In this document: positions 27,250 to 36,779 of the stretch, piece after piece
Numbering within the stretch: position 1 is the first letter of the stretch
Layout: every line of letters starts with the position of its first letter
Source: Nostoc flagelliforme FACHB-838
GTDB lineage: Bacteria; Cyanobacteriota; Cyanobacteriia; Cyanobacteriales; Nostocaceae
Direction of reading: 5' to 3'
Assembly: GCF_014698065.1 (NCBI RefSeq)
Contig: NZ_JACJSI010000030.1
Coordinates: 1-64,000, forward strand
DNA: 64,000 nt
The notes under the pieces: generated by a model
Databases searched by the model: none
What the model saw: the letters and a program-made list of their open reading frames with translations, nothing else
Told to the model about the DNA's origin: nothing
Program-made: the position numbers and the translations under genes

Positions 27250-28116
27250 ATGGAAACAAAACAGCTAGGAAAAACTGGTATATCTGTAAGTGCGATCGGT
27301 TTGGGTGGTATGCCCATGTCTATTTCTAATCGCCCTGACGAATCGCAATCAATCGAAGTTATTCATCGTGCCCTAAATCTGGGTATTACATTTATTGACA
27401 CTGCCGATTCTTATTGCAAAGATGAGTCTGATAAGCACCACAATGAGCGGCTAATTTACAAGGCACTTAGTAGTTACAAAGGCGATATTAGCCAAGTAAT
27501 TGTGGCAACCAAGGGCGGTTTGATGCGTCCCAATGGTAACTGGACAACCGACGGCAACCCAGAACATTTGCGCCAAACAATTCAAGTTAGTTTTGAGGCG
27601 TTGGGTGGTGCTAAACCCATCGATGTTTGGCAATATCATGCGCCCGATCCTAATTACACCATTGCAGAATCCCTTGCGCCAGTTAAAGAAGCAGTGGAAG
27701 CAGGTTTGATTCGGTTTGTGGGAGTTTCTAACTTTTCTGTTGAACAAATTAAGCAAGCGCGGGATTTGGTAGATATTGTCTCGGTGCAGAATCAATACAG
27801 CCCTTGGCAACGACAACCAGAAAAAGACGGTGTATTGAAGTATTGCGAACAGCAAGGATTGACCTTTTTGCCTTGGAGTCCCTTTGGTGGTAGGCGTCGC
27901 CATCAAGACTTGCAAGATATTCCGGCGATCGCTCAGTTAGCTAAAGAAAAAGGCGTGTCGGTGTATAATATCGTCTTAGCGTGGTTGCGTTCCAAGTCGC
28001 CTGCTATTTTGCCAATTCCTGGTGCTAGCAAAGTTTCTAGTATTGAAGACTCAGCACAAGCTATCAATGTGAAACTATCTGATGAAGAAGTACAAAAAAT
28101 TGATCAGGCAACTTAA
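27250..28116 (+). CDS. Aldo/keto reductase
   Basis: The 288-residue NADPH-dependent oxidoreductase has a TIM-barrel AKR pattern: LGKTGISVSAIGLGGMPMS at the start, active-site Asp and Tyr in FIDTADSYCK near 45-50, the catalytic Lys in VIVATKGG near 85, DVWQYHAPDP with the His region near 125, and FVGVSNFSVEQI near 155. The cofactor segment is PIPGASKVSSIEDSAQA near 260. The frame opens at TTG 27223; I take ATG 27250 because the family starts with METKQLGKTG. Substrate is unknown. Confidence 0.9.
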   Translation: METKQLGKTGISVSAIGLGGMPMSISNRPDESQSIEVIHRALNLGITFIDTADSYCKDESDKHHNERLIYKALSSYKGDISQVIVATKGGLMRPNGNWTTDGNPEHLRQTIQVSFEALGGAKPIDVWQYHAPDPNYTIAESLAPVKEAVEAGLIRFVGVSNFSVEQIKQARDLVDIVSVQNQYSPWQRQPEKDGVLKYCEQQGLTFLPWSPFGGRRRHQDLQDIPAIAQLAKEKGVSVYNIVLAWLRSKSPAILPIPGASKVSSIEDSAQAINVKLSDEEVQKIDQAT

Positions 28117-28223
28117 TCATTCCACTAATTAACGTCGATGTGGTAGAAGTTTCCTAAGATTTTCGTGCCTTGTTTTGCTGCATAAACTCTTTGATTGCCT
28201 GCACTGGGCGCATAAAAAAAGAC

Positions 28224-28763
28224 ATGATCTTAGAAACACACCGCTTGCTAATGCGTGAGTTTATAGAGACAGATTTGCAGGCGGTTTTTGCCTATCAATC
28301 AGATCCTTTGTACTTGCGTTACAACTATTGGACGCACCGTACACAGAAGGATGTTTACGACTTTATCCAGATGTTTATTAGTGAGCAAAAAGAGCAGCCA
28401 AGAACAAAGTTTCAGTTAGCTATTATCCTCAAAGAAGAAAATCAGCTTATTGGTAATTGTGGTATCCGTGTAAATGACTCGGAAATGCGGGAAGCAAATA
28501 TCGGCTATGAACTAAATCCTCAGTATTGGGGACAAGGTTATGCAACAGAAGCGGCACAAGCCATTTTAAAGTTCGGCTTTGAAGAACTGAGAATGCATCG
28601 TATCTGGTCTTGGTGTGTTACAGAGAATCTTGCTTCTGTTAGGGTATTAGAAAAAATTGGTATGCGTCGTGAGGGTCATCTGCGGGAAAAAGAGTTAATT
28701 AAAGGCAGATGGTACGACAATTTTCTTTACGCTATCCTTGACCACCAGTGGAAAGCAAAATAA
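28224..28763 (+). CDS. GNAT acetyltransferase (RimJ/RimL-like)
   Basis: The 179-residue product has the GNAT fold of ribosomal-protein-Ala acetyltransferase relatives: MILETHRLLMREFIETDLQA at the start, IGYELNPQYWGQGYATEAAQ (the acetyl-CoA loop, QGYATEA) near 95-115, and WCVTENLASVRVLEKIGMRREG near 130. These are typical of group RimJ/L enzymes. A longer frame opens at TTG 28170, but ATG 28224 aligns with family starts. The substrate may be a protein N-terminus or a small molecule. Confidence 0.88.
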   Translation: MILETHRLLMREFIETDLQAVFAYQSDPLYLRYNYWTHRTQKDVYDFIQMFISEQKEQPRTKFQLAIILKEENQLIGNCGIRVNDSEMREANIGYELNPQYWGQGYATEAAQAILKFGFEELRMHRIWSWCVTENLASVRVLEKIGMRREGHLREKELIKGRWYDNFLYAILDHQWKAK

Positions 28764-28846
28764 TACTGCTTCTATGAGCTACCTCAGAGACAATATCATA
28801 AATTTTTGAGAAATTGAGGATAAGACAAGTTCAGAGGGTCGCAGCA

Positions 28847-29623
28847 ATGACCAACACTATCCTCAATTTCCAAACAGCTACCGGACACGAAGTTTTAGCA
28901 GCAGCAGGTAAAAAATATCTTCGTCCTGGTGGACGAATAGCTACAGAGAAATTATTTCAGTGGGCAAACTTTCAGCCTGGAGAGACAGTTTTAGAGCTAG
29001 GTTCTAGCTTTGGATATAATGCGATCGCTTTAGCAAAAAGTTACCATGTCAAAGTAGTAGGCATTGAAAAAAATCCTGATAGTGTGGCTCGTGCGCGTGC
29101 TAATATTTGCGCTGCTGGGTTAGAAAATCAAGTCGAAATCATTGAAGGTAATATTTTCAACCTAGAGGCAATTTCAGGAAAGTTTGATTATGTATTAGCA
29201 GAAGCCATTCTCACAATGCAATCTCCATTAGGAAAAGCCAAAATTTTAGCTGAAATTCATCATCTGCTCAAACCGGGAGGTAAATTTCTCTCCCATGAAC
29301 TGTTAGCGACTGACAAAGAAGAACAAATTCGTGTTGACTTAGCACGAGTAATTCGAGTTAATTCTACACCGTTATTAGAAAGCAACTGGATTACGGCTTT
29401 TTTAACAGCAGGATTGCAGGTAGAGAAATGCCAAACTGACTCAATGAATTTATTGAATTTAAGGCGGATATTTCAAGATGAAGGTATTTTTAACACAATT
29501 CGGATTTGTTGGAATGTGTTGACACAGAGAGATATCCGCAAGCGGGTTTTAGAAATTCACCAAATTTTTCATAAATACCAATACGAATTAGGCTACATCA
29601 TTTTGTGTGCTGTTGCCCAATAA
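28847..29623 (+). CDS. Class I SAM-dependent methyltransferase
   Basis: The 258-residue product has motif I VLELGSSFGYNAIALAKSY near residue 50, the acidic loop VVGIEKNPDSVARARAN near 75, and motif IV region FDYVLAEAILTMQ near 115, followed by LLKPGGKFLSHELL. These indicate a Rossmann-fold methyltransferase acting on a small molecule; the substrate is unknown. The frame opens at TTG 28814, but MTNTILNFQTATGHEV from ATG 28847, after GAGGG, is the likely start. A cupin gene follows. Confidence 0.85.
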   Translation: MTNTILNFQTATGHEVLAAAGKKYLRPGGRIATEKLFQWANFQPGETVLELGSSFGYNAIALAKSYHVKVVGIEKNPDSVARARANICAAGLENQVEIIEGNIFNLEAISGKFDYVLAEAILTMQSPLGKAKILAEIHHLLKPGGKFLSHELLATDKEEQIRVDLARVIRVNSTPLLESNWITAFLTAGLQVEKCQTDSMNLLNLRRIFQDEGIFNTIRICWNVLTQRDIRKRVLEIHQIFHKYQYELGYIILCAVAQ

Positions 29624-29660
29624 GATAATTTATTCCCAAAACCATCGTTTGATAAATACC

Positions 29661-29690
29661 GATAATCCTTGAATGATTATCAGCCTTTAT
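29661..29690 (+). terminator. Possible weak terminator
   Basis: GATAATC (29661-29667) and GATTATC (29675-29681) form a 7-bp stem with a 7-base loop, followed by AGCCTTTATTT. It lies after the methyltransferase gene. Confidence 0.4.
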
Positions 29691-29715
29691 TTACGGTTAA
29701 TAATCTAAAAATACT

Positions 29716-30063
29716 ATGACCAATTCAATCACAGCCAGCCCATCTTTCATTACTCAACTACGAGAACAAATTGAATACCCCAGCGCCGGAGTTCTCAGTA
29801 AAGTACTGTTGAAAGATAAAGCTTGTCAATACACTCTATTTTGCCTAGCAGCTAACACTGATATTTCCGAGCATACCTCCACTCGTAATGCCACCATCAA
29901 CGTCATCGAAGGTAGAGGTTTACTTACTTTATCTGGAGAAGATATTGCACTTAAACCTGGTGTTTTTGTATTTATGCCTGCTAACGCACCTCATGCCTTA
30001 AAAGCAGAAGAAAATCTGACATTTCTGCTCACCCTCTCTGAGAAAGTGGCAGAGAATAATTAG
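29716..30063 (+). CDS. Small cupin-domain protein
   Basis: The 115-residue product is a single cupin barrel. The first motif is replaced by DISEHTSTRNATINVIEGRG near 55-75 (EH with a spaced E), and the second is LKPGVFVFMPANAPHALKAEE near 82-102 with H94-type ligand. One metal-binding His pair looks present but the first motif is unusual. It may bind a metal; function is unknown. It is followed after 6 bases by an unrecognised gene, so the two are probably in one operon. Confidence 0.85.
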   Translation: MTNSITASPSFITQLREQIEYPSAGVLSKVLLKDKACQYTLFCLAANTDISEHTSTRNATINVIEGRGLLTLSGEDIALKPGVFVFMPANAPHALKAEENLTFLLTLSEKVAENN

Positions 30064-30069
30064 TTATTT

Positions 30070-30576
30070 ATGGAGTCTGAAAAAATGCGATCGCTACTTT
30101 TAACTTTTGCTGAAAATTTAAGTTTTTCTGAAAGTCAGGTGGAAAAAATACTATCACAACCTCTAACTAAAGTTCTCAGTTCATCTGAATTGCAACAAGA
30201 ATTACACAGCTTAGATACCAATTTGCTTAAGGAAACTTTACCCACAGCAGGAGGAGTTTTAGCTAAGGAATTACCACCTTTTTACAACTGGCTAAAAAAT
30301 GAATTGGGAGTCAAGCGGGTTCCTGATAGTCCCGATCACACCACAACATGGGTAATTGGTTTCCTCCATAATCAAGAAAGTCTAACTCATTTAGTTGAGT
30401 TACACCGTCCAGTACCTCGTCTGGCTTTAGAAGCTTCTGTTCCTCGCTTAGTAGGGATGTTTGAAGGTGTTGAAGACGCGCAAGTTAGGCAGGAATGGCA
30501 AAAAGCGATCGCGGCTCTATGTTTAGTTTTAGTTGTCGCTGCACGCGAACAAGATAGAGTTGCTGTAGCAGTCTGA
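30070..30576 (+). CDS. Unrecognised 168-residue protein in a cupin operon
   Basis: I do not recognise this family. The protein is mostly helical by composition: LLTFAENLSFSESQVEKIL, a central FYNWLKNELGVKRVPDSPDH then TTTWVIGFLHNQESLTHLVE, and a C-terminal helix (WQKAIAALCLVLVVAAREQD) that is moderately hydrophobic. No signal peptide or catalytic motif is evident. It starts 6 bases after the cupin gene, which suggests a linked job. Confidence 0.7.
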   Translation: MESEKMRSLLLTFAENLSFSESQVEKILSQPLTKVLSSSELQQELHSLDTNLLKETLPTAGGVLAKELPPFYNWLKNELGVKRVPDSPDHTTTWVIGFLHNQESLTHLVELHRPVPRLALEASVPRLVGMFEGVEDAQVRQEWQKAIAALCLVLVVAAREQDRVAVAV

Positions 30577-30648
30577 ATTGCTGCGTCTCCCGTTCTGTAG
30601 CGGTTCTCAATTGGACAAAATTAAGTAGGGATGCATAACTGTGCGCCC

Positions 30649-31350
30649 CTACAAATCTATATCCCCAGAAGCAATCGCATCTAATTTCTGAGAATTAAGT
30701 ATCATAATTGTCCCACCACGGCTATAGGTAATTATTGATTTGAGACTTTTAATTAACCGTACACATTCTTCATAAGTAATGCCGCTACTCCGAGCCATAC
30801 GATAATAAGATAATTTAACTTTTAAACACTCACCTTTTGGAGTAGATTCAGTTCCAGATTCAGCAGCAAAATATTGAATTAATCTGGCAAGGCGAACAAT
30901 AGCTCTTTCAGAAACTAATCCATGAACTGTTTCATGTAATTGCTGAATTCGACTATTAAAAACCATCAGCATTCGTAATGCGATTTCTGGATTTTCCCCA
31001 ATAGCTTTTAATAAAGCATCTCGCTCTACGGTGAGAATTTCACAATCAGATTCAGCAGTGACAGTTGCCGGAGAAATTCCATTTCCTAACAAAGCAGGAG
31101 CCGCAAAAATTTCTCCAGCAGCTAAGGCGCGGAGAATCGTTTCTTTACCAGTTGTTGCTGTTTTGGTAACTTGAATTGATCCACTGACAACAGCATAGAG
31201 TTTTGCTGGTAAGCGATCGCCTTCATGGAGAATAATCTCTCCTTTACTATGGCGTTGCACCTGAGTGTCGGGTTGCAAACTAATCTTTTCTGCTGTTTCT
31301 AAACCTGCAAACACAATAATTTGCGAAAGTTCTTCCAAGGTTGCCTGCAT
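30649..31350 (-). CDS. Crp/Fnr-type transcriptional regulator
   Basis: The 233-residue product has an N-terminal cNMP-binding barrel (VQRHSKGEIILHEGDRLPAK, LYAVVSGSIQVTK, ILRALAAGEIFAAPAL) at about residues 25-110, a dimer helix (VFNSRIQQLHETVHGLVSER) and a C-terminal HTH (LSYYRMARSSGITYEECVRL) near 185-205. No Cys cluster for an Fe-S centre is seen, so the effector is not FNR-like. The ATG at 31350 is 8 bases after the amidase stop and aligns with family starts. The frame also extends to 31392. It may be co-transcribed with the amidase. Confidence 0.87.
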   Translation of the reverse strand: MQATLEELSQIIVFAGLETAEKISLQPDTQVQRHSKGEIILHEGDRLPAKLYAVVSGSIQVTKTATTGKETILRALAAGEIFAAPALLGNGISPATVTAESDCEILTVERDALLKAIGENPEIALRMLMVFNSRIQQLHETVHGLVSERAIVRLARLIQYFAAESGTESTPKGECLKVKLSYYRMARSSGITYEECVRLIKSLKSIITYSRGGTIMILNSQKLDAIASGDIDL

Positions 31351-31358
31351 GATTAGCC

Positions 31359-32756
31359 CTATATTGCAAAGGCTGGACGATGCCCAATCCAAGGGTTAGC
31401 CGCTTCTAATTGTGCTGCTAGGCTTATAAGTGTCGCTTCAGCCGCAGGTTTACCAATTAGCTGCACACTCATGGGTAAACCATTACTATCAAAGCCTACA
31501 GGAATTGCGATCGCAGGTTGTCCAGTTGCATTCGCAGCCGGACAAGGGGCAACCCACTCAATAATATTTTGGAATGTCTCTTCTGGACTCAGTGCAGCCC
31601 ATTCCCCGATGCGGATGGGTGAATGTAGATAAACTGGCAATACCAGCACATCCACGGTATCGAAAAACGCCACAATCTGCCGTGCCACAATCTGCATTTG
31701 AGAAACTGCTTGCAGGTACTGGGTAACAGAACCTGTACGGGCAAATAGCCAGCGATTCAATGGCTGCAAGGCTTCAACCGGAAGCCCTGCCGCAGCTACC
31801 CCAGCTTGCCAGACGATTTGAAATGGTTCAACTAAACCGCTAAAATCTGGAGATTTCTGTTCAACTTGGTGGCCGAGTTGTTCTAATAACTGGACGGTTT
31901 GGCGGACACCCTGTTGACAGTTAGCGTCAGCTTCTCCCAACGGAGAAATGCTAGTGTCAAAGGCAATTCGCAAAGCACCGAGTTTTGTCTGAGTAGCAGC
32001 GAGAAATGATGGTTCGGGATCTGGCAACCAGTAAGGATCGCCTGTAACATAGCCAGATATAGCATCCAAAAGGGCAGCAGCATCAGCGACAGTCCGGGCG
32101 ATCGGGCCGTTGACGGCAATACCCGCAAGGCGTTCACCTACCGGTGCTTTACTCACCCTACCCCTTGATGGCTTAATTCCCACCAAACCACAACAAGCCG
32201 CAGGCCCCCGAATTGAACCACCGCCATCAGAACCTTGAGCGATCGCACACAATCCCGCTGCTACCGCCGCCGCCGCGCCACCACTAGAACCGCCAGGAGT
32301 GTATTCTAAATTCCACGGATTTCTCGCTGGGGGAAAACCCGTAGGTTCACTGTAAGGCGTTGAACCTAATTCGGAAGTGGCTGTTTTACCCAAAAGAATA
32401 AATCCAGCTTGCTTAATCCTTGCCACAACCCCATCATCATAGTTAGGGATATTATTTATTAATGCCGGATTTCCAAAAGTACAAGTAACATCTGCTACAG
32501 CATTCAGGTCTTTAATAGAAATTGGTACCCCAAAAAATGGTGGTAGTTCTGAGGTAGTTGTCAATAATTCTGTTTTGGCTTTGGCATCTGCGATCGCTTG
32601 TTCTGCCGTCACCGTAAAATAACTTCCTAATTGGGGATTTAATTGCCCAATTCGTTCTAAATATATTTCCACTAACTCTAGCGGTGATACTTCCCGGCGA
32701 CGAATTAACTGCGCCAACTCTAGTGCTGAGGTAAATGCTAAATCAACTTCATTCAT
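31359..32756 (-). CDS. Amidase (amidase-signature family)
   Basis: The 465-residue product carries the Ser-cisSer-Lys triad region: catalytic Lys in PISIKDLNAVADVTC near residue 78, then the signature GGSSGGAAAAVAAGLC and the nucleophile region SDGGGSIRGPAACCGLVGIK near 155-200. It resembles GatA-like amidases (465 aa, typical), but the absence of gatB/gatC nearby and the neighbouring Crp gene argue for a stand-alone amidase. Substrate is unknown. It overlaps nothing; start ATG at 32756. Confidence 0.88.
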   Translation of the reverse strand: MNEVDLAFTSALELAQLIRRREVSPLELVEIYLERIGQLNPQLGSYFTVTAEQAIADAKAKTELLTTTSELPPFFGVPISIKDLNAVADVTCTFGNPALINNIPNYDDGVVARIKQAGFILLGKTATSELGSTPYSEPTGFPPARNPWNLEYTPGGSSGGAAAAVAAGLCAIAQGSDGGGSIRGPAACCGLVGIKPSRGRVSKAPVGERLAGIAVNGPIARTVADAAALLDAISGYVTGDPYWLPDPEPSFLAATQTKLGALRIAFDTSISPLGEADANCQQGVRQTVQLLEQLGHQVEQKSPDFSGLVEPFQIVWQAGVAAAGLPVEALQPLNRWLFARTGSVTQYLQAVSQMQIVARQIVAFFDTVDVLVLPVYLHSPIRIGEWAALSPEETFQNIIEWVAPCPAANATGQPAIAIPVGFDSNGLPMSVQLIGKPAAEATLISLAAQLEAANPWIGHRPAFAI

Positions 32757-32964
32757 AGGTTAGTGAATGGGTAATTTTGGCTTTTTCTAGGATTTTGAAA
32801 CTTAAATTGTTACTTTAGCAGGATTTATGGGAATTATACATTTTATAGCTCCTGAGATTTGTGACTCAACTAGGATGCTCAGATGCAACAGATGTGGCTA
32901 AGTTCTTACTCAAGCCATTTTAATTGTTTCGCATAAACTTTCGACAAATCCCTAAGGAGTATTT

Positions 32965-34422
32965 ATGGCTGATCTAGAAATACTTGTTAGTGAATTGCCA
33001 ACACTGATTCAGAGTCTAAAACTAATCATTGGCGATTCTAACGAAATTATGGGACAAATTATTCTGATTAATAATGCTCAGGAAAAACTACGGAATATTA
33101 AACAATTAATTGTTCAAGAATTGAGATTTAATAACGCAAAAAGTTCTGCGATCGCAACACTTCCTAGATTAGCAACTATCCCGATGATGGGATTAGTAGA
33201 TCCAGCGATCGCAGAGAAATTTGGCAATTCTAAAACTAAAATCACCTTAGCTGATTTACAACCAAAAATTGATACCTGGATTGAATGGGGTTATTTTTTG
33301 CAAGCAATAGCCACTGATATTCTCAGTGATATTCAATTAGTCAATAAACTCAATTGTGATATTAATTATCCAAGCATACCCAATGCTTTTAAAGCACTTG
33401 CTGACAATTTAAAAATTAACTTAGACCTTGACAACTCTAATATTTTACAACGTCAAATTCAAAAAATCAGCAATTCTCAAAGAGAGCTATTACAGTTTCA
33501 AGAAAAATTAAACTATATATTTAATACTATTAAAACTAGTCGTAGTTTATTAAATATTTTATTAGGAGTATCCGCTTTTTATGGTAAATCTAGCTTTGCT
33601 TTAGAGTGGTTAGATGATGACCACGAGTTAATTATATCGAGTGACGGAAATTTTCAAGAATTGACAGATATCCTGAATGATTGTGATTTTTTCCAAGAAG
33701 AAAGTGCAGCTTTAATTATTCAGAGTGACATTTTAAAGGAAGAAGCAGAACAAGCCTTAAAAAAGATTGAACAAAAAAGTAGTAAAGACGCAACTATTAG
33801 TCAGCAAATAAAAATAGTACCAAAGCTTTCCACACAAAAAATAATACCTTCGACTTTGGTTATAACCTCAACTTTGTTAATCTTAGGTTTTTGTGGTTGG
33901 AAAATTAAAGATCGAAGTCCACAATTGCAACAGATAAATCTGAGTTTAACTCAAGAAGAAAGTGCGAATGCTAAATTTAAATCTGCTCAAAAACTCGGTA
34001 TGGCGGCTGCTTCTCTAGTTCAAAAGCCACCTCATCCTTTAAAAGTCTGGCAACAAGCACAAAACAAATGGCATCAGGCAATAATTCTGTTAGATAGTAT
34101 TCCTGATGAAACATCAGTTTCTGAGCAGGCAAAGAAAAAATTGGCTTACTATCAGATGAACTATAAATCTATCAGTCAAAGAGTCTTAGTTGAAAAGCAA
34201 GCCTTAGCAGACTTAGAATCAGCGCAAAAGCTGGCAACAGAAGCTAATTTATTTGTTCCAAATTCACCTTATCCGCTACTAAATCGGCAGCAAGCAAAAT
34301 AGAAATGGCAGCAAGCAATCAATTTATTAGAAGCAATTCCAGAGAGTACGTCTGTCTATATACAAGCTAAAGAAACGCTTCCTATTTATAAAACTAACTA
34401 TACGGCTATCAGCCAAATATAG
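32965..34422 (+). CDS. Unknown membrane protein with internal TAG (possible pseudogene tail)
   Basis: I do not recognise this family. The frame from 32965 stops at TAG 34300-34302 after 445 residues, but the same frame then reads KWQQAINLLEAIPESTSVYI and YKTNYTAISQI to a TAG at 34420. The post-stop part repeats an upstream module: QNKWHQAIILLDSIPDETSV, then YYQMNYKSISQ, at about residues 370-410. So a duplicated module is cut by a single stop. The rest is helical, with one membrane segment (STLVITSTLLILGFCGWKI) near residue 300. It is probably a membrane-anchored helical protein with its last ~40 residues lost. Confidence 0.6.
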
Positions 34423-34504
34423 CGTTTCTCGATCAGATGAGGTACATTTTCGAAACTGAAATATTTTTAGTCTATCAAATTTCAATTTATATGTAAGTAA
34501 GTTC

Positions 34505-34553
34505 GTAGTAAGAACTTTAGTCCTTATTTTCTAAGAACTAAAGTGCTTACTAC
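34505..34553. terminator. Hairpin between convergent genes (REP-like)
   Basis: GTAGTAAG-A-ACTTTAGT (34505-34521) pairs with ACTAAAGT-G-CTTACTAC (34537-34553) around a T-rich loop. It could terminate in both directions. A similar CTTTAGTCC...ACTAAAG unit recurs near 36529, so this is also a dispersed repeat. Confidence 0.55.
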
Positions 34554-34589
34554 AAACACTAAAAACTAAGCTTAAGAAACTACTAACAA

Positions 34590-35417
34590 TTAGACTTTAG
34601 AACGGTCAGTCAAAATCTCATAACCAGTCTCCGTCACCAAAACTGTATGCTCAAACTGAGCCGACAAAGAATTATCTACAGTGACTGCTGTCCAACGGTC
34701 AGATAGTGTTCGGGTGTGTCTAGAACCCGCATTTAAAATTGGCTCAATTGCCAGCGTCATCCCCGCACGAAGTTTAACATTTGGCATTTCGCGGGTACGG
34801 TAGTTGAATACTGAAGGTTCTTCATGTAGGTTTCGACCGACACCGTGTCCAGTGAACTCTTCGACTATACTAAAGCCGTTAACTTTCACATGGTCTTCAA
34901 TTGCTCCAGCTAAGTCAAGTAAGTATGCACCCGCCTTAACTTGTTCAATGCCCTTATATAAAGCTTCTTCTGCTACGCAAATTAGTTTAGCAGCTTCTTG
35001 GGTTACTTCACCGACAGCAATTGAAATGCAAGAATCACCATGAAAGCCTTGATAATAAGCACCCGTATCTACTTTTAATACATCTCCCACCCGAATCACT
35101 TTCTTGGGACTAGGAATGCCATGCACTGCTTCATTGTTAATGCTGGAACAGATAGAACCAGGAAAACCGTGATATCCTTTAAAACTTGGTGTTGCACCCA
35201 TTTCGCGGATGCGTTTTTCTGCATAAGCATCCAAATCAGCTGTGGTCATTCCTGGTTTTACTAGCTCAGAAATTTCTTTTAAAACAGTTGCCACAATTGT
35301 CGCTGATTGCCGCATGATTTCAATTTCACGCGGCGATTTAATTTCAATTCCTCGGCGTTGCTTTTTTGATGTTCCAGGCTGAGTTGCTTGAGGAAGTAAG
35401 TTACTGAAAATGTTCAT
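34590..35417 (-). CDS. map: Methionine aminopeptidase, type I
   Basis: MAP removes the N-terminal Met from new proteins. The 275-residue product has metal ligands in the family pattern: [20 protein letters not shown] near residue 115-130 (two Asp), [16 protein letters not shown] near 190 (His), and [10 protein letters not shown] near 220 (Glu), ending with a Glu in [14 protein letters not shown]. The early segment [21 protein letters not shown] supplies the His at the entrance. The N-terminus up to about residue 25 ([20 protein letters not shown]) is a short extension. Confidence 0.95.
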   Translation of the reverse strand: MNIFSNLLPQATQPGTSKKQRRGIEIKSPREIEIMRQSATIVATVLKEISELVKPGMTTADLDAYAEKRIREMGATPSFKGYHGFPGSICSSINNEAVHGIPSPKKVIRVGDVLKVDTGAYYQGFHGDSCISIAVGEVTQEAAKLICVAEEALYKGIEQVKAGAYLLDLAGAIEDHVKVNGFSIVEEFTGHGVGRNLHEEPSVFNYRTREMPNVKLRAGMTLAIEPILNAGSRHTRTLSDRWTAVTVDNSLSAQFEHTVLVTETGYEILTDRSKV

Positions 35418-35697
35418 AGGAAATTAATAATTACTGGTGGCTTTGAGGCTGAAGTATCAATGCTTTCTCTAGATTACTTGAGAAATAATATCTATAATTT
35501 AAGTTACTTTAATCCCTGATAGGGATTCTTCCAGTTGAGCCGCTAACGTATATATAATAACACGTTCAGCTACTCCTAATATGTTGAGCTTTAATCAAAA
35601 TCGCTATAACGTATTTTTCGCTGCACACTATGTGACTGAGATAAATTTTCTTTAATTGAAACATTAGATCGCTGTCAAATACTGAGTTGGATAATTT

Positions 35698-36222
35698 TTA
35701 ATTCTTGATGGCAATTTCTCCCGTCATACCTGCTTCTGTATGTCCTGGTATTGGACAACGCAAACCATAAGTACCAGATTTCAGGGGTACAAATACCCAT
35801 TCTGCCTCAGCACCTGGTTTTAGTTCCAGTTCGTGAATGGCTCCTTTGATTTCTACTTTTCCTGCTTGGACTTTTTGTGTCCAGATGCCATCGGCAAAAT
35901 CTTTAGCAGTAAAATAATGCTTCAGTTGGCTGGGATTAGTAAGCCGCAGTTGATAACGTTTGCCTGCCAGAAATTCTAAATGATTTGGCTCAAACTTGAG
36001 TTCGTTAACCGCATTACCCAAGCTAACTGTAATTTGTATAGCTGGTTGTTTGAGCAAATCGTCAGACAAATTTGCTGCCATTACTGGAGTAGCAGCGATG
36101 AAATTAATTCCCAGCAGTAACGTTAATATCACATAGTTCCACCGTAATATTTGCAGCCAAGCAGAACTTGGGAAAGTAAGATATTTAATTACAATTTTGT
36201 AAAAATGTTTGTAAATTTTCAT
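35698..36222 (-). CDS. Secreted cupredoxin-domain protein
   Basis: The 174-residue product begins with an N-terminal hydrophobic segment (WNYVILTLLLGINFIAATPVMAA, about residues 28-50) that is a likely signal or anchor. The C-terminal 110 residues are a cupredoxin barrel: LTNPSQLKHYFTAKDF near residue 98-106 gives the first His, and SGTYGLRCPIPGHTEAGMTG near 150-165 gives Cys, His and Met. These four ligands fit a type 1 copper site. Probably a periplasmic copper protein; its electron partner is unknown. Confidence 0.8.
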   Translation of the reverse strand: MKIYKHFYKIVIKYLTFPSSAWLQILRWNYVILTLLLGINFIAATPVMAANLSDDLLKQPAIQITVSLGNAVNELKFEPNHLEFLAGKRYQLRLTNPSQLKHYFTAKDFADGIWTQKVQAGKVEIKGAIHELELKPGAEAEWVFVPLKSGTYGLRCPIPGHTEAGMTGEIAIKN

Positions 36223-36779
36223 TACTAGTTATCAAAAGCCAATGCTATTAATAGGTAGCGGTAAAAACCACTTACCCATTCTTTATATTATCCATGCCTA
36301 AGACCCATCTCTACTAGTGTGTCAAATTTAAATTGATGGATAAGCAAGGGGAGCATCTCAATGAGTGTAAAAACACGCCTGTCCTGGCGAATGGAATTCG
36401 CAGCTATACAAACAAAACCCACTTCCGTGGGTTTCAAATTCTTTGAGTCCGCGTAGACGGACTTCTCTGCGAGACGCACTCGCGTTCGTTTGTGTAGCCG
36501 CGATTTCTAATCGCTTAGTATTTTTGCTTTAGTCCTTGTTTTTTAAGCACTAAAGTCCTTTAGGACTTACACACGAGTTACGGAATAACGTAGACGCTTC
36601 TCTACGAGACGCTACGCGAACGGCTTGCCGCAGGCTACCGCAGAGGCACAGAGAAGCCAGTGCGTTGGGCGGGTTCCCCGACTTGTAGCAACTGGCGCGG
36701 CACGGAGAAATCAGAGTTTGAAAGATATTTTGCGTAAGTCCTATCTTTACTACAAACCCTCAATAGCTTGGACATTGCA
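36223..36779. repeat. Intergenic stretch rich in dispersed repeats
   Basis: This region holds several short repeat modules: AAACCCACTTCCGTGGGTTT (36415-36434, an imperfect palindrome), GAGTCCGCGTAGACGGACTT (36448-36467, palindromic), CTTTAGTCC/ACTAAAG (36529-36553), and GCTACGCGAACGGCTTGCCG near 36610. The AAACCCAC...GTGGGTTT module and GAATTCGC...CGCGATT ends recur at 49375-49600 before pilQ. No gene is supported; frames here are repeat translation. Confidence 0.6.
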
